From: Centrapalus pauciflorus
Lineage: Eukaryota; Streptophyta; Magnoliopsida; Asterales; Asteraceae
DNA length: 64,000 nucleotides
Reading direction: 5' to 3'
Assembly: GCA_020465985.1 (NCBI GenBank)
Contig: JAANYP010002803.1
Location: forward strand, 62,001-126,000
Part shown: positions 11,965-23,863 of the stretch, piece by piece
How the letters are laid out: the number at the start of each line of letters is the position of its first letter
How positions within the stretch are numbered: the first letter of the stretch is position 1
Notes under the pieces: model-generated
The model's database searches: none
The model's input: the letters and a program-made list of their open reading frames with translations, nothing else
What the model was told of the DNA's origin: nothing
Translations under genes and position numbers: made by a program

Positions 11965-14900
11965 GCATTGAAGGTGGATTTGTGGCATTTGGAGGAAATT
12001 CCAAGGGAGGTAAGGTAACAGGTAAAGGTACTGTTAAAGCAGGCAATATGCTTTTCAATTATGTTTTATATGTTGAACAGCTGAAGTACAATCTATTAAG
12101 TGTGTCTCAAATCTGTGATAAACAAAATATTGTTGTCTTCACATATTCTGAGTGCATTGTTCTTTCAAAAGATTTTAAAATTCCTGAAAATCTTATTTTA
12201 CTTAGAACACCAAGAAAGGACAATGTCTACTCTTTGGACACGGATCTTTTATCCAAATCAAGTACTTTAAGTTGTTTGATATCTAAAGCATCATCAAATG
12301 AGTCTGCTCTTTGGCACAGAAGGATGTGTCACATGAACTTAAAATCTATGAATGTGCTGGTCAAAAAGAATTTGGTAAGAGGTTTACCACAAAAGGAGTT
12401 CATATGTGATGATCATTGTGTAGCATGCCTTAAAGGCAAGCAACACAAAACTTCTCATAAGGCCAAGGAAGTAAATTCAATCTCATCTGCTCTTCATCTT
12501 ATTCATATGGATCTCTTTGGTCCAACATCTGTTTTGAGTTTGAATAAAAGGGGTTACCGCTTAGTCATTGTTGATGATTTCACCAGATTCACATGGGTAT
12601 ACTTTCTTAGGACTAAAGATGAAACTGCTGAGCTAGTTAAATCTTTTATTCTTAAGATAGAAAACCAATCCAACTTAAAAGTTAAGGTGATTAGATCAGA
12701 CAATGGGACTGAGTTTAAAAACCATATCCTAAACAGTTTCTGTGAGTCTAAAGGTATTGCTAGGCAATATAGTGCACCAAGAACACCACAGCAAAATGGT
12801 GTAGCTGAAAGAAAGAACAGATATTTAATTGAGGCTGCTAGAACCATGTTAGCTGATTCCAAACTGCCAATGACCTTTTGGGCAGAAGCAGTCAATACAG
12901 CTTGTTATGTTCTGAATAGGGTTCAGGTTGTTCAATCACAAGGGAAAACTCCATATGAGTTATTCCATCATAGAGTCCCCTTAATAGCCTTTCTAAAATC
13001 TTTTGGCTGTTTATGCACCATTCTTCACACTAAGACTCACTTAGGAAAGTTTGAAAGTAAGGCTGAAGAAGGTTTCTTTGTAGGATACTCCACACAAAGC
13101 AAAGCCTATAGAGTATATAATAGTGTGTCTAAAACCATTGAAGAGTGTGCCAATGTTGAATTTAATGAAAACACTGCAAATGTCAAAGGCACTGGTCCTG
13201 ATTGGCTGTTTGATCTAGATTCACTATCTAATTCTCTGAGCTTTGTTGAGTATAATGCAAAAACTGATGATAACAGGGTTGAAACTGCCAACACAAATTC
13301 TCATGCTGGTAGCACAAATGATCAAGCTGTTGGCACAAGGTTTCAGACTCTTGAAGATTCTGGTCAATGGGATGAGTATACGGTCATACCACTTCTATCT
13401 TGTGACCCACTAGGGGTACTGGATGCACAACATGATTCAGATTCACACTATGAAGTGCCAATCCCAAGTCCTGAGGGAATAGCTCCATCACAAAGGGAAA
13501 CAGTCCCAGATTCCAGTCAAGCTGTTCCTGAAGCTGAACCATCAAGTGGTCCTGATGGAGATGATACAAATCTAGGAACATCCTTCCAAACAAACAGAGA
13601 GCCAACACTCAGAGTTCACAAGTATCATCCTCTCAATAAGATAATGGGTGATCCACGCACTCCTGTGCAGACAAGGACAATGGTTCACAAAGAATCTACT
13701 GATGCTAAATCAGCAGTTCCAGAATTCAGTCTAGCTGCCTTTGAACATGTCTGTTTCATGTCACAATTAGAACCCAAAAAGGCATCAGAGGCTTTGAAAG
13801 ATCCATCTTGGATTGAGGCAATGCAGGAAGAACTACTACAATTCAAGATTCAGAATGTATGGACTCTAGTTGATCTTCTTAAAGGTTAGAGAGCAATTGG
13901 TACAAGATGGGTTTTCAGAAACAAGAAGGATGAGAGAGGGATAGTCATCAAGAACAAAGCAAGACTGGTAGCACAGGGATACACTCAAGAAGAAGGAATA
14001 GATTATGATGATGTCTTTGCTCCAGTGGCAAGAATTGAGGCCATCAGATTGTTCCTAGCCTATGCAAGCTTCAAAGGGTTTAAAGTGTATCAGATGGATG
14101 TGAAGTCTGCTTTCCTATATGGCACAATTGAAGAAGAGGTCTATGTGTGTCAACCTCCTGGATTTGAGGACTACAAATATCCAGACAGAGTCTACAAATT
14201 AGACAAAGCCCTCTATGGACTCCACCAAGCCCCTAGAGCATGGTATGACACTCTGTCATCATACCTTCTACAGAATGGATTCAAGAGAGGTACACTGGAC
14301 AAAACTCTGTTCACAAAGTCCATCAAATCTGAGATTCTACTTGTTCAGATATACGTTGATGATATTATCTTTGGGTCTACAAATGACAGTCTGTGCAAAG
14401 AGTTTAAGGCATTAATGCACAAAAAGTTTCAAATGAGTTCAATGGGGGAACTCACTTTCTTTTGAGGATTGCAGGTCAAGCAGAACCCTACATGGATTTT
14501 TATAAGTCAATCAAAGTATGTTAAAGACATACTGGAAAAGTTTGGTTACAAAGATACCAAAGTTGCTGGTACTCCAATGGACACTCACAAGCAGCTTGAT
14601 GCAGACAAAGATGTAGTAGATGTGGACATTCACCTATACAGATCCTTGATTGGTTCACTTATGTATCTCACATCTTCTAGACCTGATATAATGTTTGTTA
14701 TTTGTGTTTGTGCCAGGTTTCAATGTGCTCCAAAGGACTCACACTTGTTTGCTGTTAAGAGAATCTTTAGATATCTCAAACGCCAACCACATTTGGGCCT
14801 CTGGTATCCTAAAGACTCTCCTCTTGAACTAACAGCCTATTCTGACAGTGATTATGGAGGATGCAACATTGACAGAAAGTCCACAACTGGTGGATGTCAG

Positions 14901-15296
14901 TATCTAGGAGCAAGATTAGTCTCTTGGCAGTGCAAAAAGCAAACAACTGTATCTACCTCATCCACAGAAGCAGAATATGTAGCAGCTGCAAGCTGCTGTT
15001 CCCAAGTAATGTGGATTCAGAATCAACTGAGAGACTATGGTATGAATTTCCTATCCACTCCTATTTACATTGACAACTTAAGTGCAATCAGCATTGTACA
15101 AAATCCAGTGAAATTTCCCAAAACCAAGCATAGAGACATCAGATTTCATTTTATAAGGGACTGTAATGAGAAGAAATTAATCCAAGTTACCAAAATTCAT
15201 ACTGATGATCAGTTAGCTGATCTATTTACAAAACCATTTGATGTAGGACGATTCACCTTCCTTGTATCAAATATTGGCATGGTTAATATGGATTAA
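11965..15296 (+). pseudogene. Copia integrase, reverse transcriptase and RNase H, three broken segments
   Basis: Segment 1 (open to a TAG at 13887-13889) holds the rest of the protease region, the GAG-pre-integrase motif (WHRRMCH...CVACLKGKQHK) and the integrase core. The core has HMDLFGPT, IRSDNGTEF and PQQNGVAERKNR, so the catalytic D-D-E residues are present. Segment 2 (to a TGA at 14463-14465) holds most of the reverse transcriptase: LVAQGYTQEEGIDYDDVFAPV, MDVKSAFLYG, ALYGLHQAPRAWY and IYVDDIIFGS. Segment 3 (14469-15296) completes reverse transcriptase and gives RNase H: YSDSDYGGC, STEAEYVAA, TKHRDIRFHFIRD and TDDQLADLFTKP. The two in-frame stops make it a pseudogene, though the sequence is otherwise well kept. 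Confidence 0.92.
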
Positions 15297-15356
15297 TTTG
15301 TTTTTCATCATTCTTTCTTATTTTATGACAAATATATCTATTTCATATGCTTGTTT

Positions 15357-15367
15357 AAGGGGGAGAC
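15357..15367 (+). other. Internal polypurine tract-like site
   Basis: AAGGGGGAGAC follows the RNase H region by 60 bp, where an ordinary Copia element would have its 3' polypurine tract and LTR. Here about 3.2 kb of extra sequence follows instead. Duplicated polypurine tracts around an env-like region fit a Sirevirus-type layout. Confidence 0.5.
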
Positions 15368-15660
15368 ACTGTTTCATTCGAATTTGCTTATTTTTCAACT
15401 AACAGCTTGAGTCTTTTCTCAAGCTGCTAGTTCATTTTCTCGGACTGCTAGTCTTTTCACTTGATGTGTCCAAGTGTGCAGGGTAATTTGGTAACTTCCA
15501 TAAGTGTGTGCGCGGGATTAGATATTTTTGAAACCTTTAAAGGTCCCAGTTTCATTCAGTTGTAACTACCAGTTGCAAAATATCTTCCACGACCTTTCTT
15601 TTCTCTCTGAGCGACTCACACACACTTCACTGAAACCCTAAACTCACTGATTGATCGTCA

Positions 15661-18442
15661 ATGGAGTTTGTCAAAGAACATAACTGTCTCCCCTATTCTC
15701 TCAAACACGCTGACCTTCAACCATTCCACGACATGATGGACTTCCTTCGAAGTTCCCACATTCATCATGCTCTTACCATAATCCCCACAATATACATATC
15801 TCATATAGAGCAATTTTGGAAACATGCCTCTGTCCAAACCATTAATGGAGTCACTTCTTTGACGTCCAAGATTGATGGAACCACTGTCACCATCACTGAG
15901 GATCTCATTCGCCAACACTTGCATCTTCAAGATGCCACAGGTATAACCGATCTTCTTCTTGCTGCCTTACATGAAGGCCTTTTTGCTATAGGGTATAAGG
16001 GCCCTACTGATTCTTATACGTTCTTTAAAACTCATTTTGCCCCTAAGTGGAAATATCTTGTACATATTATTCAACAATGCATGAGCCCTAAAAGAACTGG
16101 TCGGTCAGAATTTTCTTCAAACATAGCCACTGCCTTAGTGTGTTTATCTACAGGCCAACAGTTCAATTTTTCCAATATGATTTTTCAGGGTATGCTAAGG
16201 CATCATGCCCTAAAACATGGGAAATTTTTTATGTATCCTAGATTTTTGGCTGAAATTATTGCAAGAACTTGCAGTAACTTCAATGTACATAAAAGGATTC
16301 ATGCTTCCCATAGGCACTCTTTACCAACTATAAAACGTCTTTTAAAATCAAGTGCCAATTTTTTGAGTATAGATGTCCCATTGCCTTCTGCAATGTTGGG
16401 CATCAATCCACTAAACAGAGGAGAGGGTCCTGAGCAGGCTCAGCCTAACATCACTGCTTCACCCCAGGACCCCAACCCACTCCTCATGATACAAATAATC
16501 CCTCTGATCCTTCTGTAAATCCCTCATCCCCACTTATACTATACAAAAGAAAAAGGGTTTCAGGAGCTCCTTCCTCCTCAACTCACATACAAGAGCCAAA
16601 TGTCACTGTGCAGGAGGACACTCCTGCACAGAATATCCAAAAGGCACCCACTAAGGACTCTCCCATCCTCAATTTGGAGGTGGACATCTCAACAGAGAAT
16701 GTCCATATGGGGTCTGTGGCTGACACTACTGCTGTTTCTACACAAGAAGCACAGGACAGTGTCAACATCATTAAGACCACACCCATGGCAACAGAGGGTG
16801 TGCAAGCACCTTCTGGAAGTCCCCAGAACCAAGAATAGAGGGGCCCAGAGGTTTATACTTCTGGAATTCCTGCCAGTGATAGATCACAAACACCACACAC
16901 TTTTGCTGATCTTGAGGTTAGTCTGCAACTTATGTTATTAACGGATCCTCAGCTGAAACCTGTTGTGGCAATATTTGAATATAATCAGTCCATTATTGCT
17001 ACACAGGGGGCACAAATCAGAGCACTTCAACAGAAAGTAGCAGCTCAAAATGAGAGAATGGATTATTTTCATAAGGGGTTCACCCTCTGTGGAAATAAGA
17101 TCATTCAACTTGAGAAGGTGATTCGAACCCTAATGGCAAAGGTTGTGGGTCCTCCTGACCAAATCAATGCATCCAAAAAGGAGGAGAATCAGGAGATCCC
17201 CAGATCAGTCCAAGCAGCTCCAGCTCCTACTCCAACAATCCAAGATTCTAGGCTAACAGTCCCAACAGCTACTCAAGCTGTTAGCCTAGAAACTCAAGCT
17301 GCTCCCATAAGAACAACAGGAGTTGTTATTCGAGAAGGCAGTCAAGCTCCTGTCAGTTCAGTCCAAGCCACAACTTCTGCAACCAAGGATAAGGGCAAAG
17401 GCATCCTCATAGAATCTCCAAAGCACAAATTCTCATCCAGAGATGCCCAGGTTGCCCATGATGCTGATTTGCCAAACGGTTAGCAGAAGAACAAGATGAA
17501 CTTCTGAACCAGCAAACCCATGCTCCAATGAAAGATGATGAAACCTTAGGTGATTATCTAAGAGGGTTTGTGGTTAAACAGAATGAGAAGAAAAGGAAAA
17601 TGCCAACTGGGCATTCAAAGGCAGAGCACAGAAGGTTTTTGATCAATTTTGCCTATTCAGCTGGAGTTCTAAAGAAGATGGCCCAGTCCATGAATACAGA
17701 GAGGCTGCAAGAAATTCATGATAAAGAAATGGAAAAACGAAAAATAGCCAAAGTCTCTCCTCAAGTCCAAAGCCAACAGGAACCAAGTCAAGCTGGTGTC
17801 AGTGATCCTTCTCCTCCTGTTCAAGCTGTTGCTACTAATCCTCAAACAGAAACGATCTCTCAAGCAAAGCTTGATCAGGTGAAAAGGGTGTTGTTTGAAC
17901 ATCAACTTCAGAAGGTAATGGAGATTGAAAAGACCCTCGACCAGCATGACTTCTCAAAACCGCCTATTACATACTGGTATGCTAAGTCAATGGATGACAT
18001 TGACTTAAAATATCATTTTGTAGTCAGAAGAGAAGCTGGTCCTGAGGAAGAATATAAGAGTTTAATGCACATAGTGCAAGGGATGACCAGAGATGAGCTT
18101 ACCAGAATGAATCATGTTGGGTCTGTGAGTCAAGTCAGGTCTTCACTTCCACAAGTCAAACAAGCTATCAAAGATTTAAAAAGCATTTTTGATCCAGAGT
18201 CAATCAGAAAGGATATAGAAGATGCCAAGGAGATGAAGATTGCACAAGTTGATCTGTATGTGAAATCAAAGACATATAGACTCAAATTTGCAAATGGATC
18301 CAGCATGTTCTTCAATTTTGAATTCTTTGATCTTCCAAGGGCATGGCTGGTACAAATGAGCTCAGTGAAGATATACTGTGATAAAGAAGAATTGAAAAGA
18401 GAATTTTTTAAGGCAGTTAATCAGAAACTTTCTAAATTGTAA
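15661..18442 (+). pseudogene. Env-like (post-pol) reading region of the Sirevirus-like element, frameshifted
   Basis: Three frames line up: 15661-16518 (285 codons), then about 16520-17483 in another frame with one stop at 16836, then about 17490-18442 in the third. The first part resembles a domain common in plant Copia proteins with an extra ORF (IHHALTIIPTIYISHIEQFW and FSSNIATALVCLSTGQQFNF; recognised from memory). The middle is Thr/Pro/Gln-rich with a likely coiled coil (GAQIRALQQKVAAQNERMDY). The end is charged and helical. I see no clear signal peptide or transmembrane span, so env-like refers only to position. The function of this ORF in plant elements is unknown. Confidence 0.75.
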
Positions 18443-18532
18443 GTTTTTGGATGCCTTAGTTTGTAGATAACAGTTTTACTTTGTTTTATTTCCTTATTTG
18501 TATAGAAACTTAAAGTCTTGTGTAAAGAATTT

Positions 18533-18547
18533 AAGTTAGGGGGAGAT
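18533..18547 (+). other. 3' polypurine tract
   Basis: AAGTTAGGGGGAGAT directly abuts the 3' LTR, as expected for the plus-strand DNA primer. Confidence 0.85.
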
Positions 18548-18837
18548 TGTTGGAAAATATTCTAAGTATGTCAAGCTGTTAGTTAGATTTCTCAAACTGT
18601 TAGTAGATTTTCTGTGTAAGTACAAAGTTCAAGCTGTTAGTTGAAGAAGTTCGAGCTGCTAGTTTAAAAGTTCAAGCTGCCAGTGTTCAAACTCAAGCTG
18701 CTCAACACATAAACTTCAAGCTGCTCAACAGCTCAATAAACAGAAAGTGCTGATATTCAGGAAAAGATATATTTTGAAGATTCAAGCATATCTACTATCA
18801 GAGAAATCAGAGTTTATCAAGGAAACAAATCAGTAAG

Positions 18838-18907
<70 letters not shown>

Positions 18908-19250
18908 GGTTTTTCTATTGTAAGTCTGCACGTACAAGTTTATTCAGTTGTAATTGTCTTTCTGATTAAGTTTTCATAAGCCTCTAAGGTTGTAAACCCT
19001 AAGAACAATTTGTGTTCTTCGTCTAATCAAACATATTAGAGGTGGTTGTAATCATTGAGTTTGGCAATACAAATGACTTTTGATTATTGATTGTGTTTAT
19101 GTGATTATTTGTTTTTAAAAGTTTTACTTAAAACAGTTAAGAGTTATTCCGCAAACTTCTTAATTGGACTTTGATTCAATACAAGGTTATTGGTTTATAC
19201 TCTGATTAATTCAAACCAGTTAATCTTAGGTAGTGATTTTGATCTTGACA
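18548..19250 (+). repeat. 3' LTR of the Sirevirus-like Copia element
   Basis: 703 bp, TGTTGGAAAAT...GATCTTGACA, followed by the target duplication CTAGA. It carries the same cluster of TCAAGCTG words as the 5' LTR and an (AT)n run at 18839-18902. Confidence 0.93.
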
Positions 19251-19255
19251 CTAGA

Positions 19256-19551
19256 AAAGAATGACTATTTTGGTATGTGTTATGTTTTTGTTCTTTTCAC
19301 TACTGTAACAAGGGAGAACTTTTTTTAGTTTTGATTTTTTAATTAAACTAAATACATAATGATTTTTAAGAAAACACATTTTAAAGATGAGAATATGTTT
19401 AGATGTATTGAAAATATTTTTTGCGTTTTCATGTTGCTGTTAATTACTTGCTTGGATATAATACACGCTAGAAGCGTCAAGAAAAGAGTCATGTGCCAAG
19501 ATGCCGTTTGGATTGCATAAATTTAAAATGACGAATTTTAAAATGATTGAA
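19256..19551. other. AT-rich sequence, nothing recognised
   Basis: About 300 bp of AT-rich DNA with no reading frame, repeat or site that I can support. Confidence 0.6.
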
Positions 19552-20123
19552 TCTATATATATTAATAAAGCAAAATGTTTATGATACATGTCACTTCCTC
19601 AACTAATCAAACTATTATTTTTCCTCCTAATTTTCCTAATATAACTCTTTCAATTTATTAATTTAATTTTTTTAAAAATTAATAATTATTACCATATAAT
19701 TTAATCACTATTACTGAAAGTCAATCTAATTAAATGTGTTCAAATTTTAAAAAATATTTTCATAAATTTTGATTTAAAATTAAAATTATGTTACCAACAT
19801 AATCAATTTTAAACATGAGTACAACTTTTCTCATATATAATAACATGATTTTAAATTATTTATTACTGAATATAAAAATACATCTAAATTTTGATATAAC
19901 AACATAATATATAATAACGGATCATGTAATGGATACATTATAATGTTATTATATTAAAATAAAATTTAAAATTAAATGCAATCATTTTCTCATCTTGACT
20001 ATTTGTTAATATAATTTGATCATAACAAATTGAATTTATTTCATATAACTTTAATAAAATTTTATGTTATTTTAGTATCAACATTTTATCATATTTATAA
20101 TTATAAATTTTTATGTTTACATG
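19552..20123 (+). mobile_element. Helitron-type 5' end, truncated
   Basis: TCTATATATATTAATAAAGC preceded by A fits the 5' TC end of plant Helitrons inserted at A|T. The following sequence (CCTCAACTAATCAAAC...TTTTTCCTCCTAATTTTCCT) is similar to 55562-55660, which starts TCTTTATATATTAATAAATG. No matching CTRR end with a hairpin was found downstream, so the element is truncated or buried. Confidence 0.45.
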
Positions 20124-22143
20124 TTTTTTGCGTTTTCGTCCCTCCATGTTATTTTTTTCCATAAAAATTGTAACATCACAATTTTTGGGATAGATGCGTG
20201 GAATTATTTGGTTGGCGATTATAATATTTTATTCGAGCTGGGCGAATTATTGAGTTATACATGGAACCGCCACGTGATAAGATTTTGGGTTAACCGGGTT
20301 GTGAGATTAAGTTTTAATAAAAGATTATAATATTGGTGATTATTATTAATTTGAGACCCGGTGATATAAAGTTGTATTTTATGATAGCGGGATCAGGAAT
20401 TGGGTGTCGGACCGAGTTAAAACCGAAAACGTATATATATGTTGAGCTCCTTGCTTGTTGCCTCACTATTTCACTCCCAAAATCCAGAGCTAAAGGTGTT
20501 TGTGTGTGTGTGTATTTGAGTCCAGTAGCAGCATCCATCAAGGGGAGAATTGAACCGGAATTTGATTGCAATTCATCATCATCGCCTTCTTCACCAAAGT
20601 TTAAGTAACTGGGTCTAATTTCAAGTTGGATATTGTTAGCGAATGTTTGAAAAGTTAAATTGGGTTTATATGTGTTTGTGGCAAAGTCGGGGGTGATTTA
20701 AGTGAGCAAAATCGGTCTGTAAAAGAGTTGAGATTAGAATCCCTGGCTGTGAAAGAAAACAGAGCAGAACTGGGTCTGTTCGTTCGTGAGCGCGACCGTG
20801 ATCAACGGATCGCGGGCCGCGATGTTCTTGAGATGGTGGCTGGCGGTTCGGGTTTGAGCGCGGGTCGCAATGTGAGCGCGGCCGGGATTAGGCCATCGCG
20901 ACCGCGACCGCGATGGGTTCAGTGCGACCGCGATCGGGGGAGTGCGGTCGCGATGCGTCTAGGGTTAGGGTTATGTAGGGTGTGTTTAAGGGTATGTGGG
21001 GTTGTGTGAGTTGTTTGAGAGTCTTGTGTTCAGGTATTTGGGTTGTGTGGGTTTCTAGAGAATTGTGTAATAGAGTTGTTGGGTTGTGTTTGAGATGTTG
21101 AGCATTGTGTTGTGATTCCAGGGTCTCGAGTTGATAGGGTTGGGGACGGTCAAGGAACCAAGACCTGAGTAGGGAGACTTCAGGGCAGGTGAGTTTGCTT
21201 GCTTTTTTGAGATACTTGTATGATTATCTATTAATACTTGCATGATCTTTTACTGAGCTTTTTACGAGATATTACGAGTTTTCTTACGAGATTTTTATTG
21301 AGATACTATCATGCATGTATTACTGTGTTTTATTAAGAACTGTGTTTTATGATATGAGATTTGAGACACTTGAGCTATCGAGTTACTAAACCGTACGGCT
21401 GGGCCGGGGTTGGGTCGCTCCCGATTCCCTTTTGAGTCCTGACGACGGCTTTGTGCGGTCTAGGAATTTGGGTACGTGGATTCGTCCACACAGGTTGAGT
21501 ACCTATCTGAGTTATATTGTGGGATCTCATATAATTGTTCAGCAGAGAACGATGAACGTTTTACTATCGAGTTTACTTTTATTGCGATTTATAGTCGTAC
21601 ACTAACACTTGCATTCTCACCAGCTTTAGTTGACCTGTGTGTGTTGATGTGTGTATCTTAGGTGACCGGAGCGCTAGTAGACCTGCTGGACCTAAGTAGG
21701 TTTACCTTGTAGTGTTCGAGAAGTTGTTAGTTACCCCTCTGTAGAGGTAGTTATATTTTGGGGACTGTGCGTTTATACCTCGGATATTAGGTGACATAAC
21801 CATGAATTTTCGTGACTTATTGATGCAATTAAAGTTTTAAATTATCAAGGTTTTCACATGTATTGAGACTAGTTAGGAATTATTATATTATACCATTGTT
21901 GACGTGGTATTTACGTGGCTTTGGGATGTATTTCGAGGGTGTTACAAAAATCCTCAAGTTATTTTTTTTCTTTTTGGTTCAGTGAAATTTGGACATTAAA
22001 ACCCGGTTTTTCAGTTTTTAAAAACCCTGATTACATATTATAACCGGGGTCTAATGTCCAATTTTCACTAAACAAAAAAGAAAAAAAATAACTTGAGATT
22101 ATTTATAGAAAAAAATAATATGAAGGGACGAAAACGCAAAAAT
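20124..22143. mobile_element. Foldback MITE split by a solo LTR
   Basis: The left part (20124-20168) starts TTTTTTGCGTTTTCGTCCCT and the right end (to about 22143) reads AGGGACGAAAACGCAAAAAT. Joining across the solo LTR gives two inverted arms of about 104 bp each, meeting near 22010 (ACATTAAAACCCGGTT against AACCGGGGTCTAATGT). Without the LTR the element is about 240 bp and would fold into a long hairpin. It is non-coding. The superfamily is uncertain, as no clean target duplication was seen. Confidence 0.75.
20169..21946 (+). mobile_element. Gypsy-type solo LTR, 1.78 kb
   Basis: It runs TGTAACATCACAATTT...GAGGGTGTTACA with a perfect 5-bp target duplication AAAAT (20164-20168 and 21947-21951). 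The first 50 bp align with the start of the LTR of the gag-only element when that is read on the minus strand; both have GATGCGTGGAATTATTT-like sequence. It contains a GC-rich patch at 20780-20960 with several GCGACCGCGATG-like palindromic words. No internal region remains. Confidence 0.9.
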
Positions 22144-22367
22144 CGTAAAATCACGTTGGTTTTTTTCATAATAATAAACATTCGAGAGGCTTAAAAAATC
22201 AAAGAACGCGGAGCGGTAACGGGCTGCCGAAGAGCAAAGAAAAAAGTCATTATACCACTAATCACCTTGAGTACGGAAAACATGTTGATTAAGTATACCA
22301 CTATACGAGTGAAATATATCGCTGACTAGTTTTAAAATATTCAACGGATGAGTGGAAACTATAAAGA
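22144..22367 (+). other. Unique sequence, possible original RPAP3 promoter
   Basis: About 220 bp not matching any repeat I recognised, lying between the foldback element and the hAT insertion. Without the hAT insertion it would lie directly upstream of the RPAP3 start codon, so it may be the ancestral promoter/5' UTR region. No TATA box or other element is certain. Confidence 0.3.
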
Positions 22368-22578
22368 CCTGAAATTAGGGATGGCAAAAAAAACCGAAAC
22401 CGACGGGGAAAACCAAAAACCGACAGAATCGGGTCGGGTTCGGGGACGGCTAATCGGGGACGGGGACGGATACGGGGAAACCGATTAATTTAGACGGGGA
22501 CGGGGATGTATTGCCAATCCCCGCCCCGTATACCCGATTATATACCCGTTTAAGGACCCGAACAGTACCCGATTATAA

Positions 22579-22697
<119 letters not shown>

Positions 22698-23863
22698 CTA
22701 GTTTATAACCCACGTATTACGTGGATATTTTTATATAAGTTTATTTATATAAAATGTATATGAGTAAAAATAAAAACATACAAAAATAATAATTGTGTTT
22801 ATTTTTTATTATTTACAGATTAAAAAATAGAGTTATTTATCTTTTTTAAAAATATTAAATTGTATTTATCTTTTATTTTTTATAAGTTGTAATTATCTTT
22901 TAGGTGAACGTAGAGGTGACACGTGACATGTGATATTTTCCTTTATTATACATAATAATAATAATTTGCACAACTAATTCAAATTATTACATTTGGATCT
23001 AATTATGATTATTATGGATAATAATGATAGATATTTATTTTAGGTAAAACATTAATTTTAAATGTTACAAAATCTAATTTATTACTAATTAATTAATGAA
23101 AAAAATTAAAGTCAAAATTTAATGCAATTAAGTTAAGGTGTTAAATTTGGAAAAAGATGTGGAAAAATAAAATTTTCTTGTATTGTAGAAGTGACATATG
23201 ACATGAATTGTTTTGTTTTATTATAATATATAGGTTAATCAAACCATGTATTACATGGGTTGATTTAGAAAATACATATTTTTTTTTATATTTAAATAAA
23301 TTATTATAAAATTATATATAATTAAAATAAAAAAATTAAAAGCTAGTTAAATTAAAGATAAAAAATACTTAGTTTTTTGATATTAATTAAAAAAATATTA
23401 TTATATTGTATTATTAAAAACAGATAATATTAGTTTTCAAAAAATGTTTCTTTTAAACTTTATTAACTTCAAATATGAAATATCAATGTAAGAAACAACA
23501 AACTTCAATTATGTGAATGTGTATATATTTTGAAAAATGATAATATATAAAAATGGAATATTTGAAAATCAACAATCAAAATTTATCATATTCACAATTG
23601 AAGTTTTATCAATTAAATTTTAAATGTTGTTAGCAAAATAATTAACAAAAAATTTTAACTTTATTTACTACACTTTTACGTGTAAATTCAAATTTTTACA
23701 TTTGAATTTAACTATGATCATTAAGGATAATAATGACACATATTTATTTTGGGTAAATATTAATTCATTGATGAAAAATTAAAATCAAAATTTAATGTAA
23801 TTAAGGTAATGTAGTAAATTTGGAAAATGAATTTAAATAATGGCATATGTATAATTATTAATA

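Larger units (their letters stand above)
6291..19250 (+). mobile_element. Sirevirus-like Copia LTR retrotransposon, 13 kb, with nested solo LTR
   Basis: This is a complete but decayed element. The LTRs at 6291-7002 and 18548-19250 both run TGTTGG...TTGACA and are flanked by a perfect 5-bp target duplication CTAGA (6286-6290 and 19251-19255). An initiator-Met tRNA primer-binding site follows the 5' LTR. The order gag, protease, integrase, reverse transcriptase, RNase H is Copia. A further ~2.8-kb reading region after RNase H, plus coiled-coil-rich gag sequence, is typical of Sireviruses. A 2.1-kb Gypsy solo LTR (9857-11964) is nested in the protease region. Several frameshifts and stops inactivate it. 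By eye the LTRs differ at about nine bases plus small indels and (AT)n length, so insertion was moderately recent. Confidence 0.93.

Noticed and set aside
15661..16518. True viral envelope gene
   Set aside because: No clear signal peptide or transmembrane segment is seen; only its position after pol is env-like.
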